Shown here: positions 1 through 8,016 of the stretch, piece after piece
Position numbering within the stretch: the first letter of the stretch is position 1
Layout of the letters: each line of letters begins with the position of its first letter
Assembly (NCBI GenBank): GCA_945883545.1
Contig: CAMCXT010000029.1
Coordinates: 1 to 36,148 of the forward strand
Reading direction: 5' to 3'
Length of the DNA stretch: 36,148 nt
From: Chitinophaga pinensis
GTDB taxonomy: Bacteria > Bacteroidota > Bacteroidia > M30B66
The notes under the pieces: generated by a model
What the model saw: the letters and a program-made list of their open reading frames with translations, nothing else
Told to the model about the DNA's origin: nothing
The model's database searches: none
Translations under genes and position numbers: made by a program

Positions 1-1260
1 TCGAATGTGGAGCAAACCGCATTTAAGTTTACTGTGTTTTCGGGCGTTCGAGACTACAATGCAAAAACCGATTTTAGCTGGTATCCCAATTACCGTCACA
101 CCGTAAAGTTCGGGGCGAATTATATTTACCATCGATTCACGCCCAACAATGCCAGTGGTGAATTGGTTGGTGAGCCTTTCGAATTGGGACCACCTGAGAG
201 AATTTACGCTCATGAAGGTGCGATTTACTTGTCAGATGATTTTGACGTGACAGATAAATTTAGAATCCATGCAGGTTTGAGAGGTTCATTCTTCTCCCAA
301 GTTGGTCCATTTACCCGATACTTGAAAAACGAATTGGGCATCACTGTAGATTCTGTCATATACAAACAAGGCGATCCTATCAAAACCTATCCGAACGTAG
401 AGCCAAGGTTGATGATGCGATACACAATCAATGCAAAATCTTCCATCAAAGCCTCTTACACGCAAAATTATCAGTACATCCACATTACTTCATTGGCGAA
501 CCAAAGTTTACCAACGGATCTGTGGTTTCCATCCACTGCATTGGTGAAGCCGCAGTTTGGCATTCAATATTCATTAGGATATTATCGAAACTTCAAAGAA
601 AACAAGTGGGAAGCTTCTGTGGAAACCTACTACAAAGAAATGAGGAACCAAGTCGAATTTCAAGAAGGTTCATTGCCGTCTAATGGATTAAACGACAATG
701 TCGACAACTTTCTCACCTTCGGAACTGGTGAAGCTTACGGTGTTGAATTCTTCCTGAAAAAATCGCTCGGAAAACTGTCGGGATGGGTTGGCTACACTTT
801 GTCATACACCAACCGAACATTCCCAGAGTTGAATGGTGGTAAAACGTATTATGCACGTTACGATCGCAGGCATGATATGTCGGTGGTTATGACCTACGAA
901 CAAAGTAAAAAATGGACATTTGGCGCTGTATTCGTTTATGCTTCAGGAAGTTTGATGTGGTTACCTACCAACATCTATTATTTCGAAGGCAAACCAGTGC
1001 TTCAATATGGTGAACGTAACAACTACAGAATGCCGCCATACCATCGATTGGATTTATCGGCAACTTGGACTGGACCGAAAGACAGAAAAGTAAGATCGAG
1101 CTGGAATTTCTCTATTTACAATGTGTATAGTCGCCTCAATCCATTCTTCATTTATATAGATCCAGAGGGAGATCTCGCGAGTGGTAATTTTAAAAATACC
1201 GCGAAGATGGTTTCCCTATTCCCAATTATTCCTTCAGTTACCTACAATATGAGCTTCTGA
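1..1260 (+). CDS. TonB-dependent receptor, C-terminal part (5' end outside window)
   Basis: The reading frame is open from the first base of the window, so the plug domain and N-terminus lie upstream. The 419 visible codons read as alternating amphipathic strands rich in aromatics, with turns rich in Asn, Asp and Gly, as in the 22-stranded barrel of TonB-dependent receptors. The protein ends in Phe (YNMSF), the usual terminal aromatic signal for BAM-dependent barrel insertion. In Bacteroidota such a receptor followed directly by a DUF4249 lipoprotein is a recurring pair, and the next gene here overlaps it by an ATGA junction. The substrate cannot be told from this part. The general class is secure; a carboxypeptidase-regulatory N-terminal domain is typical of DUF4249 partners but cannot be seen here. 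Confidence 0.9.
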   Translation, partial: SNVEQTAFKFTVFSGVRDYNAKTDFSWYPNYRHTVKFGANYIYHRFTPNNASGELVGEPFELGPPERIYAHEGAIYLSDDFDVTDKFRIHAGLRGSFFSQVGPFTRYLKNELGITVDSVIYKQGDPIKTYPNVEPRLMMRYTINAKSSIKASYTQNYQYIHITSLANQSLPTDLWFPSTALVKPQFGIQYSLGYYRNFKENKWEASVETYYKEMRNQVEFQEGSLPSNGLNDNVDNFLTFGTGEAYGVEFFLKKSLGKLSGWVGYTLSYTNRTFPELNGGKTYYARYDRRHDMSVVMTYEQSKKWTFGAVFVYASGSLMWLPTNIYYFEGKPVLQYGERNNYRMPPYHRLDLSATWTGPKDRKVRSSWNFSIYNVYSRLNPFFIYIDPEGDLASGNFKNTAKMVSLFPIIPSVTYNMSF

Positions 1261-2147
1261 TGAAAACGAAAGCACTTATACTTTTTTCAGGATTACTTCT
1301 ATCGTTGCTGATTGTTTCTTGTGAACGGGAAATTGAAATCGACCTTGGTGAAAATGAGGAGACCATTGTTGTGGAAGGCATAATTGAAGCCGGAGGCAAT
1401 CCTCGCGTTTTGGTTTCAAAGAACCGCGGATTTTTCAATAATTTCCCTTCCGATATAGTTGCGCTGCTTGATACATTTATCCTTCAAGATGCTGAAGTAT
1501 CAGTAAGTGTTGGACAAGACACCTTTCCGTTGACTTTTGTTTTCAATCTATTGGAATATCCGTTTGCCTATTACACCACCAATGCCCTGGTTGGAGAAGT
1601 GGGCAAAACTTATTACCTCACCGTTCAAGCATTGGGTAAAACAGCAACTGCGAGAACGACCATTCCGCCACCGGTTCCGGTGGATAGCTTGTATTTCGGA
1701 CTCAATGTATTCGACGTAAATGAAGATTCATTGGGATTTCTGTATGCTACTTATAAAGATCCCGACACTTTGGGAAATGCCTACCGACTCTATGCGAAGA
1801 AATCATCCGAAGCACAATATTTCCCGGTAAACGGAGCGATTACGAACGATGATTTTATCAACGGAAAGAATGTCACATTTTTTTCTGGGCAGTCGAACAA
1901 GCCTTTTGCTGTGCAGGATACCTTTATTGATCAGAATTTCTTTTACAGATTAGGGGATACCATTCAGATAAAATTCTGCAGTATAGGTAACCGTGAATTT
2001 GAATTCTATAATACTTTTGAGGCCGCATTAGGAACGAATGGAAATCCGTTTGCCTCTCCTATCATCATAAAATCCAATATCGAAGGAGGATTAGGCGTTT
2101 GGTGCGGACAATCCTATTTCTCCGACACATTGATTGCAACACAATAA
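1260..2147 (+). CDS. DUF4249 family outer-membrane-associated lipoprotein
   Basis: 295 residues. It begins with a lipoprotein signal peptide: a basic start, a hydrophobic run (LILFSGLLLSLLIV) and a lipobox with Cys21 (IVSC). The mature start EREIEIDLGENEETIVVEG is the hallmark opening of DUF4249 proteins, which in Bacteroidota sit directly behind a TonB-dependent receptor, as here. The start codon overlaps the receptor stop (ATGA), implying translational coupling. The family has no established biochemical role; a surface lipoprotein working with the receptor is inferred from context, by loose analogy with SusD-like partners. No SusD-type TPR features are visible. trxB follows after a single base. 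Confidence 0.85.
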   Translation: MKTKALILFSGLLLSLLIVSCEREIEIDLGENEETIVVEGIIEAGGNPRVLVSKNRGFFNNFPSDIVALLDTFILQDAEVSVSVGQDTFPLTFVFNLLEYPFAYYTTNALVGEVGKTYYLTVQALGKTATARTTIPPPVPVDSLYFGLNVFDVNEDSLGFLYATYKDPDTLGNAYRLYAKKSSEAQYFPVNGAITNDDFINGKNVTFFSGQSNKPFAVQDTFIDQNFFYRLGDTIQIKFCSIGNREFEFYNTFEAALGTNGNPFASPIIIKSNIEGGLGVWCGQSYFSDTLIATQ

Positions 2148-2148
2148 C

Positions 2149-3096
2149 ATGGAAAATTCTATTGAAAAAGTTGAGTGCCTGATCGTAGGATCGGGACCTG
2201 CCGGTTACACAGCCGCGATTTATGCTTCACGTGCAGATTTAAAACCGGTTTTATATACAGGCATGCAGCCAGGTGGGCAGCTAACCATCACCACAGAAGT
2301 GGACAATTTCCCTGGTTATCCAAACGGAACCCAAGGTCCGAAAATGATGGAAGATCTAGAAGCTCAAGCGAAGCGTTTTGGAACTGATGTACGTTTTGGA
2401 ATGGCGACTAAGGTTGATTTCAGCGGACCAGTGCATAAAGTTTGGATTGATGACACGAAGCTGATTGAAGCCCAAACGGTAATCATTGCAACTGGAGCTT
2501 CTGCAAAGTGGTTAGGACTAGAAAGTGAGCAGCGATTGAATGGATATGGAGTGTCGGCTTGTGCTGTTTGTGATGGTTTCTTTTTCCGCGGTCAAGATGT
2601 GGCCATTGTAGGTGGTGGTGATACGGCAGCAGAAGAAGCCAGCTATTTGGCTAAACTGTGCAAGAAAGTTTACATGATTGTTCGTCGTGATGAATTGCGT
2701 GCTTCCAAAGCCATGCAGCATCGTGTTTTAAATACTCCTAATATCGAAATGGTATTTAACGCTGAAACCCTCGAAATTGAAGGCGAAACCGGAGTTACTG
2801 GCGCTCGATTGAGAAGAGTGACTACAGGCGAAGAATTTAGATTAGACATCACAGGTTTCTTTGTAGCGATCGGACATACGCCTAACTCATCCATCTTTAA
2901 AAATTGGTTAGATATGGACGAAGGTGGATACATTAAAACCATTCCAGGTACATCGAAAACCAATGTTCAAGGCGTGTTTGCTTGTGGCGATATTCAAGAC
3001 CACATTTACCGTCAAGCAATTACTGCTGCCGGTTCAGGTTGTATGGCAGCACTCGATGCGGAAAGATACTTGGCTACAGTTCACGCTGCAGTTTAA
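2149..3096 (+). CDS. trxB: Thioredoxin-disulfide reductase
   Basis: Cytoplasmic NADPH-dependent flavoenzyme that reduces thioredoxin. 315 residues, normal for the low-molecular-weight bacterial type. The FAD-binding GSGPAG motif is at residues 14-19, the redox-active CAVC pair at Cys138/Cys141, the NADPH-binding GGGDTA at about 155-160, and the C-terminal FAD motif (GVFACGD) at about 275-281. The ATG at 2149 is preferred over an in-frame TTG at 2134, because the latter would overlap the DUF4249 gene and add residues before the conserved start. It follows the upstream stop by one base, so it is probably co-transcribed with the receptor and lipoprotein genes, and it ends before a strong terminator. 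The linkage of trxB to an uptake pair looks incidental. Confidence 0.97.
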   Translation: MENSIEKVECLIVGSGPAGYTAAIYASRADLKPVLYTGMQPGGQLTITTEVDNFPGYPNGTQGPKMMEDLEAQAKRFGTDVRFGMATKVDFSGPVHKVWIDDTKLIEAQTVIIATGASAKWLGLESEQRLNGYGVSACAVCDGFFFRGQDVAIVGGGDTAAEEASYLAKLCKKVYMIVRRDELRASKAMQHRVLNTPNIEMVFNAETLEIEGETGVTGARLRRVTTGEEFRLDITGFFVAIGHTPNSSIFKNWLDMDEGGYIKTIPGTSKTNVQGVFACGDIQDHIYRQAITAAGSGCMAALDAERYLATVHAAV

Positions 3097-3110
3097 GAAA
3101 CAGAATAGCT

Positions 3111-3153
3111 ATCAGCCTGTTGGAGATGTTTCTCGAGCAGGCTGATTTTTTTT
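3111..3153 (+). terminator. Rho-independent terminator after trxB
   Basis: A perfect 9-bp stem (ATCAGCCTG at 3111-3119 with CAGGCTGAT at 3138-3146) is continued inside by GAGA/TCTC pairing and followed by a run of eight T. It lies 15 bases past the trxB stop and closes the receptor-lipoprotein-trxB unit. Confidence 0.88.
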
Positions 3154-3256
3154 GGGTGTTTTGATGAAAGCGATTTGTTGTTGAATTGAATAGACGAATT
3201 AATCTTTTCGATTTTGAAATCGGAAGGTGATCCCTTAAATTGAGATCTGATCTTGT

Positions 3257-3634
3257 TTAACAATTCAAATTCTGTGGCTTATTTTTTCCTAATTCCTCAA
3301 TTACAATTTGCAAGTCCAAATAGTTATTGGCCAAGTGCCTTGTTGCAATGTCCCAAAGAATTTCGTAATCAATTCCAAAATATTCATGAGAAATTCGATT
3401 TCGTAACCTATACATTTCCTCCCAAGGTATATTTGAGTAGTTTTCTTTTATTTCTTTAGAAACATTTTTACTGGCTTCTCCAATAATTTCGAAGTTTCTC
3501 ACCACAACATCAACCGTTTTATAGTCTCTTTTAAATTGCTGGAAATTAAGTCCCTGAATATATTCTTGCACTCTTTCAATGGCTGTAGCCATATCTTCTA
3601 AATACAAGATTGGATCTCTATCACTTGGTTTCAC
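3257..3634 (-). CDS. hepT: HepT-like HEPN-domain ribonuclease toxin (DUF86)
   Basis: 125 residues, mostly helical. It carries the HEPN RNase motif R-X4-H-X-Y as RNRISHEY (Arg78, His83, Tyr85). In characterised MntA/HepT systems the Arg/His pair forms the RNase active site and the Tyr is AMPylated by the antitoxin. It starts with GTG at 3634 that overlaps the stop of the upstream nucleotidyltransferase gene as GTGA, so the two are translationally coupled with the antitoxin first. The length and the pattern DIATRHLANNYLDLQ match DUF86. The motif is intact, suggesting a functional toxin. The RNA target is unknown. Confidence 0.9.
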   Translation of the reverse strand: MKPSDRDPILYLEDMATAIERVQEYIQGLNFQQFKRDYKTVDVVVRNFEIIGEASKNVSKEIKENYSNIPWEEMYRLRNRISHEYFGIDYEILWDIATRHLANNYLDLQIVIEELGKNKPQNLNC

Positions 3635-3921
3635 ACGTAATTCACTTGGTTTATAATTGAACCTTTGATTCGTTCTTTTAAGGAGTTTTGTGTAACGAGA
3701 TCTATTGGAATACCGAATGCTTGTTCCAAAAAACGCTCTAGGGTAAAAAACTCCCAGCCGATTGGTTCAGAAAATTCAACAAGTAAATCAAGGTCACTTT
3801 GGTCAGTTTGACTGCCAACAGCAAATGAACCAAAGTATCCAATTCTACTCACATGAAACCTATCAATTAATTCTGGTTTCAGTTGTATTAACTTGATTTC
3901 AATTTCTTGCCTTGTCAACAT
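3631..3921 (-). CDS. mntA: MntA-type minimal nucleotidyltransferase antitoxin
   Basis: 96 residues. It has the nucleotidyltransferase signature GSFAVGSQTDQSDLDLLVEF: Gly31-Ser32, then Asp43 and Asp45 in the GS-X10-D-X-D spacing, as in MNT antitoxins that AMPylate HepT. It is the first gene of the pair and overlaps hepT by 4 bp. An 11-bp direct repeat (AAACCAAGTGA on the coding strand) occurs twice 21 bp apart across the junction, so the antitoxin tail and toxin start may derive from a 7-codon duplication. No promoter box is obvious in the ~80 bases upstream. The family call is secure; activity is inferred from intact residues. Confidence 0.9.
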   Translation of the reverse strand: MLTRQEIEIKLIQLKPELIDRFHVSRIGYFGSFAVGSQTDQSDLDLLVEFSEPIGWEFFTLERFLEQAFGIPIDLVTQNSLKERIKGSIINQVNYV

Positions 3922-3998
3922 GATTGAAATTTACAGATTTTTTGAATTCCAAAAGATAACTACCACTATGAATTTTATCAAGCTTTAATATCGCTGTC

Positions 3999-4580
3999 TT
4001 AGAATCCCAAATTGCTTCTGAAAATCTTGATCGCGATAGCCAAAAGGATCAATCCAAAAAACTTGCGGATTACAAAGAGGCCACTTTTGCCCAGTTTACT
4101 TTCTAGGAATCCAATCGAGCGCAACACCAAATAAATGGCTAACAGGTTAACCAAAATCCCAAGTAGGATATTGTAAAATCCGTAATTGGCGCGTAGTGAC
4201 ATCACTGTGGTGAGCGTTCCAGATCCTGCAATAATTGGAAATGCAACAGGCACCAAACTGCCCGAACGCACTTCTGGATCTTGGCGAAAAAGTTCGATGC
4301 CCATCACCATTTCTAATCCCATAATGAAAATCACGATTGAACCTGCAATGGCGAAGGAGTTCACATCAACGCCAAGCATCTGCAAAAATGCCGAACCAAA
4401 AATCAAGAATGCGATCATCAGTGTTCCAGATGCAATCGTCGCCTTTCCGGGATTTATTTCACCGATTCGGCTTTTGAGCGACACCAAAACAGGAATCGCC
4501 CCAACAATATCGATGATTGCAAAAAGCGTAAGGGTAACCGTGAGGGTCTCCTCAAAATTAATAACGAATGGTCCGAACAT
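3999..4580 (-). CDS. MarC family (UPF0056) integral membrane protein
   Basis: 193 residues with about six hydrophobic segments and the family pattern: LFAIIDIVGAIPVLVSL near the N-terminus and a VPVAFPIIAGSGTLTTVM segment around residue 110. MarC proteins are inner-membrane proteins with no settled function; the historic link to multiple antibiotic resistance was withdrawn in E. coli. It starts 20 bases after the stop of the glycosyltransferase gene and is probably the last gene of the tamB-like operon. No clear terminator is seen in the 78 bases before mntA. Confidence 0.9.
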   Translation of the reverse strand: MFGPFVINFEETLTVTLTLFAIIDIVGAIPVLVSLKSRIGEINPGKATIASGTLMIAFLIFGSAFLQMLGVDVNSFAIAGSIVIFIMGLEMVMGIELFRQDPEVRSGSLVPVAFPIIAGSGTLTTVMSLRANYGFYNILLGILVNLLAIYLVLRSIGFLESKLGKSGLFVIRKFFGLILLAIAIKIFRSNLGF

Positions 4581-4600
4581 GGTCTATTGAAATTATGGAC

Positions 4601-5617
4601 TTAATCGATGCCCAGTTTGGAAAAGTTACGCCGTTTTCTAACGAAATAATCGATCACAACAGAACCCATGTATACACCCGTACTGTTGCGATTTTTTTCA
4701 AGTTTCTTCAAGGCGATTCGCTTCTTCCGAATGGATGGTAACATCCTGTAAAAATGCAGGTGTGCGCGAATGATCGCATAGAAATGTGAAAATCCGTTGG
4801 AGAAAAGAAACTTAAATGCGGCAACCCCATCCATGATCATCCTGAAAAACAAGCTCCTGAAAAGGTACTTGCCTTCGATGTTCTTGTAAATCAACTCGAG
4901 ATTGTTCCTGAAATTGAGGTACGTTTTTCTCCAATTCGATTTATCCAACGTACCACCTCCAATGTGAAATACCATCGATGTTGATTCGTACATCACGCGG
5001 TAGCCTTGATTTTTCATTCGCCAACAAAGATCAATTTCTTCCATGTGAGCGAAATAACTCTCATCGAATCCAGCACACTGGTGAAACACAGAAGATCGAA
5101 CGAACATGCAAGCCCCTGAAGCCCAAAACACCTCGCGTGTATCGTTGTATTGACCAAGATCTTCTTCAAGAGATTCAAATATTCTCCCTCGGCAAAACGG
5201 GAAGCCCAACCGGTCGAGATAACCACCTGCAGCGCCAGCGTACTCAAAATGCGTTTGTTGGTTGTATGCCCTGATTTTCGGTTGAACGGCACCAATCATT
5301 TGATCTGCGTCGAACAGTTTCTCGATCGGATCAATCCAATTGGGTGTAACGAGAATGTCTGAATTCAACAAAACGTAAAACTCAGCTTCAACTTGACGAA
5401 GGGCTTCGTTATATCCGCCAGTGTAACCAGCATTTGTTGGATTTACGATTACCCGGATTTGTGGAAATTCAGCTTTCATCATTTCCACCGATCCATCGGT
5501 AGATGCATTGTCGGCAACGATAATCTCCGCCTGTGGAGAACAACGAATTACTTCAGGCAAAAACTGTCTGAGTAATTTGATTCCATTCCAATTGAGAATA
5601 ACAACTGCTGTTCTCAT
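4601..5617 (-). CDS. Family 2 glycosyltransferase (dTDP-Rha/rhamnosyltransferase-like)
   Basis: 338 residues. GT-A fold signatures are visible: the N-terminal strand AVVILNWNG, the nucleotide-binding ADNASTDGS at 35-43, the metal-binding region LLNSDILV (Asp87), the acceptor-side SGACMFVR, and the GFDE...EEIDLCWR segment typical of GT2 enzymes that build O-antigen or exopolysaccharide. A basic amphipathic C-terminus may tether it to the membrane. The ATG at 5617 overlaps the acyltransferase stop as ATGA; the longer frame starting at 5638 would overlap that gene much further and is less likely. Next to a lipid A-type acyltransferase, a role in LPS or other envelope glycolipid is the simplest reading. 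Donor and acceptor are not predictable. Confidence 0.9.
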   Translation of the reverse strand: MRTAVVILNWNGIKLLRQFLPEVIRCSPQAEIIVADNASTDGSVEMMKAEFPQIRVIVNPTNAGYTGGYNEALRQVEAEFYVLLNSDILVTPNWIDPIEKLFDADQMIGAVQPKIRAYNQQTHFEYAGAAGGYLDRLGFPFCRGRIFESLEEDLGQYNDTREVFWASGACMFVRSSVFHQCAGFDESYFAHMEEIDLCWRMKNQGYRVMYESTSMVFHIGGGTLDKSNWRKTYLNFRNNLELIYKNIEGKYLFRSLFFRMIMDGVAAFKFLFSNGFSHFYAIIRAHLHFYRMLPSIRKKRIALKKLEKNRNSTGVYMGSVVIDYFVRKRRNFSKLGID

Positions 5618-6477
5618 GCAGGGCGTTTGTGTTTCCAACGTTTATGCGACCAAAGCCAACAAGAAGGATGAATTAGAATCTCTTCGGTGAGGAGCTGAAG
5701 ATGCTTTTCGGTAATGGCAAAGTTAGGCTCATTGATGGGATCAAGCGATACTTCCTTCACTGTAATTGCATATTCACCTCTTCGTGGTCGTGTCATCGCC
5801 AAAAATACAACAACATGCCCAGTAGATTTTGCAATTTTTTCAGGCCCCATAAAAACGGGAGTATCTTGGTGCATAAAGGTTGTCCAATATGCATTTTCAG
5901 GATGAGGCGCTTGATCGGCAACCAATAACGTAATGGTAGGAACGTTCGAAGTTTTTACTGCTCGATAAATTTGATTCATCGGAATTAATTTGGAACCATG
6001 TAAACTCCGAATTCTCAACATCACTCGATCTATTAATTTGTTGCTGAGTGGTTTATAGGCCACCAAAGCTTGATACGGACTCAACAACTGCAAGGCTGTT
6101 CCCAACCATTCCCAATTTCCATAATGCCCGCCAACAGCGATCACTCCCCTGCCCTGCTGGTGAAGTTTTTCGAGATATTCTGGATTGGTCACTGTAACCC
6201 GCTTGGGCAATAAGTTCTTGTTCAGCGCTAGTAATTTGAACGATTCTACCATCACATCCACAAAGTGCATGTAGAAAAGTCGGGTTTGCTTTCTGATCCA
6301 CTTGTTGTCTTTATCGGGAAATGAAAGTCTAAGGTTTTGCTCGACTACTTCGCGACGGTAACGAAAAACAACACCCGTTAGCCACGACAGCGCAGTTGAA
6401 ATTCTATATAAAATGAAAAGCGGCAGTGATGCAACAAAGAATCCTGCACTTCTTAGCAAGAAATAGAGGACTTTCAC
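5614..6477 (-). CDS. LpxL/HtrB-type lysophospholipid or lipid A acyltransferase
   Basis: 287 residues with an N-terminal membrane anchor (about 5-27) and the acyltransferase H-X4-E motif in GGHYGNWEW (His118, Glu123). A downstream DQAPHPE segment and a VFMGPEKIAKSTG stretch match the LpxL/LpxM family, which adds secondary acyl chains to Kdo2-lipid IVA at the inner membrane. It starts with GTG at 6477 and overlaps the upstream GWxTD gene stop as GTGA; its own stop overlaps the next gene as ATGA. This dense coupling marks a co-translated unit. In Bacteroidota some members acylate other lipids such as ornithine lipids, so the exact acceptor is open. Confidence 0.9.
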   Translation of the reverse strand: MKVLYFLLRSAGFFVASLPLFILYRISTALSWLTGVVFRYRREVVEQNLRLSFPDKDNKWIRKQTRLFYMHFVDVMVESFKLLALNKNLLPKRVTVTNPEYLEKLHQQGRGVIAVGGHYGNWEWLGTALQLLSPYQALVAYKPLSNKLIDRVMLRIRSLHGSKLIPMNQIYRAVKTSNVPTITLLVADQAPHPENAYWTTFMHQDTPVFMGPEKIAKSTGHVVVFLAMTRPRRGEYAITVKEVSLDPINEPNFAITEKHLQLLTEEILIHPSCWLWSHKRWKHKRPA

Positions 6478-7952
6478 CGGGGTGTTTGGAAGTTTTGTTT
6501 TAACTGAGAACCATAATGCGAATCGGATTCGGTTTGATCGATATCGTTCGTTTGGGTATCACGCTTCATGATTTGAAACATCCACTGGTCGTTGTTGTGC
6601 TCACCGAGTGCGTCGGAATGAATCAAAAGAAAATCGTTGGTTACTAAATCTTGGTTGCAGAATACGAAGCGACGGTTGCTCTGATTGTTGATTTTGTAGT
6701 ACTGCCAAATTTCGTATGGAAATGCAGAGGGCTCTCGAAGGCTTTCTTGACGGTTGTCGGGCGGTCCATATTGCAAATAAACTCTTCCTCGGTCGCTATT
6801 GTACCCGCGTTTGATGGCGGTGGAGAAATTCGCTTCTACCTTTCGAACCTCATTGTAGTAATCGTTCCAAGCTTTTGCAGGATCCTGTGGATTTTTGTTT
6901 TTCCAAAATCCTAGGAAGTATTGTTGCATGAATTTCATGTTCTTATCCTTCAGGAGGTTGGCTGCATATTGTCGCTCACGAATCGAAGAAACTGGCGATA
7001 AACAACGGATGTGCTCAGCTAAGCTATCTGGATTCTTATAATTCTCTGCAAAACTTCCTTCAGTAACAATTGAAACTATCTTGTCTAGGTTAACGGACTG
7101 ATATGGGTTATAACGATAAAAAGATGATTTCTTTTTAGCAACCAATTGATTGTCTTTGTCGCGCACTTCAATCACCAAATTGTAATTTCCTGAATACAAT
7201 TCTTGGATATTGAGTTCAGCCATCAAGCTATTTACTGATGCAGTATTGAAGCGATTAAATCCAGAGAACTGGTCGATTTTTTTGCCAAGGCTGATGTCTT
7301 CTAAATAGTAGTTTACAAGGTACTTTTGGCTCTCTCCTAAATACTCAAGTGCCCGATAAATCTCGGCGTAGAACGTGAGTTTTTCTTCTTCTTGAGGATA
7401 AAAATCTGAGATATGTGGCACCAAGTTAAAACCACCTTTATTGAGCGGACCTGACTTGTCGGATTTCGAAGCGGATTCTACCAATTGAATATCGGAAACA
7501 CTCATAGAATCGGGTGCAAACTTCACCAGCAAAGGTTCTGTAGCTTCTACCTTTTCGTGGGAAGGATTGTTGTTGTCTTTGATGCTTACACCAATGTTGT
7601 AGCTTCCGTTTGAAACTGGAATGCGCTGTTGATCGAGGAAGTTAAAGCTGATTTTGGTGGTATCGTCGGTTTCAGGACTCAACAGATTGTATCGATCTGC
7701 GAATTTAATTTTCTCCCCTTCAGTTACAGTAAGGATGACTTCAATTGAAGCTTGAAATTTCCCATTTGCATTGCGGGCATATTTCACACTGTTTCCTTTC
7801 ACCAAAAGATAGGATTCCACGTATGGAGATTTGCCTGCCATCATAAAATTGGCGTGCGAGAACAATGCTTTAGGTCGAATCGCCTGAGCATCAGCAGTTC
7901 CTGTTTTAACGAGCAGGCAAAGCAAGAGGAGGTTCAAGAGTTTTTGCATCAT
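6474..7952 (-). CDS. GWxTD domain-containing secreted protein
   Basis: 492 residues from the ATG at 7952. The signal peptide KLLNLLLLCLLVKTGTADAQA ends in a typical AxA-like site. The longer frame from 7991 would bury this signal, so it was not used. The C-terminal part has the GWxTD-domain pattern: FW..KNPQDP, AWNDYYNEVRKVEANFS, and GRVYLQYGPPD. The naming tetrad itself is altered to GYNSD. The middle carries repeated beta-rich, Ig-like segments. The family is frequent in Bacteroidota and Acidobacteriota and has no assigned role; residence in the periplasm or outer membrane is inferred from the signal. It lies between the TamB-like gene (gap of about 64 bases) and the acyltransferase (4-bp overlap). 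Confidence 0.82.
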   Translation of the reverse strand: MMQKLLNLLLLCLLVKTGTADAQAIRPKALFSHANFMMAGKSPYVESYLLVKGNSVKYARNANGKFQASIEVILTVTEGEKIKFADRYNLLSPETDDTTKISFNFLDQQRIPVSNGSYNIGVSIKDNNNPSHEKVEATEPLLVKFAPDSMSVSDIQLVESASKSDKSGPLNKGGFNLVPHISDFYPQEEEKLTFYAEIYRALEYLGESQKYLVNYYLEDISLGKKIDQFSGFNRFNTASVNSLMAELNIQELYSGNYNLVIEVRDKDNQLVAKKKSSFYRYNPYQSVNLDKIVSIVTEGSFAENYKNPDSLAEHIRCLSPVSSIRERQYAANLLKDKNMKFMQQYFLGFWKNKNPQDPAKAWNDYYNEVRKVEANFSTAIKRGYNSDRGRVYLQYGPPDNRQESLREPSAFPYEIWQYYKINNQSNRRFVFCNQDLVTNDFLLIHSDALGEHNNDQWMFQIMKRDTQTNDIDQTESDSHYGSQLKQNFQTPR

Positions 7953-8016
7953 GACAAAGCTAATCGCTTCCTTTGAAAAATTGTTTAACAAAAATGGCTG
8001 ATTGTCGGATAGTTAC

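Noticed and set aside
2134-2148. Longer TrxB start at TTG 2134
   Set aside because: It would overlap the DUF4249 gene and add residues not typical of the family; ATG 2149 follows the previous stop directly.
7955-7962. TAGCTTTG on the minus strand just before the GWxTD gene as a promoter
   Set aside because: It ends two bases before the ATG, the gene lies inside an apparent operon, and no -33 element is seen; coincidence is likely.
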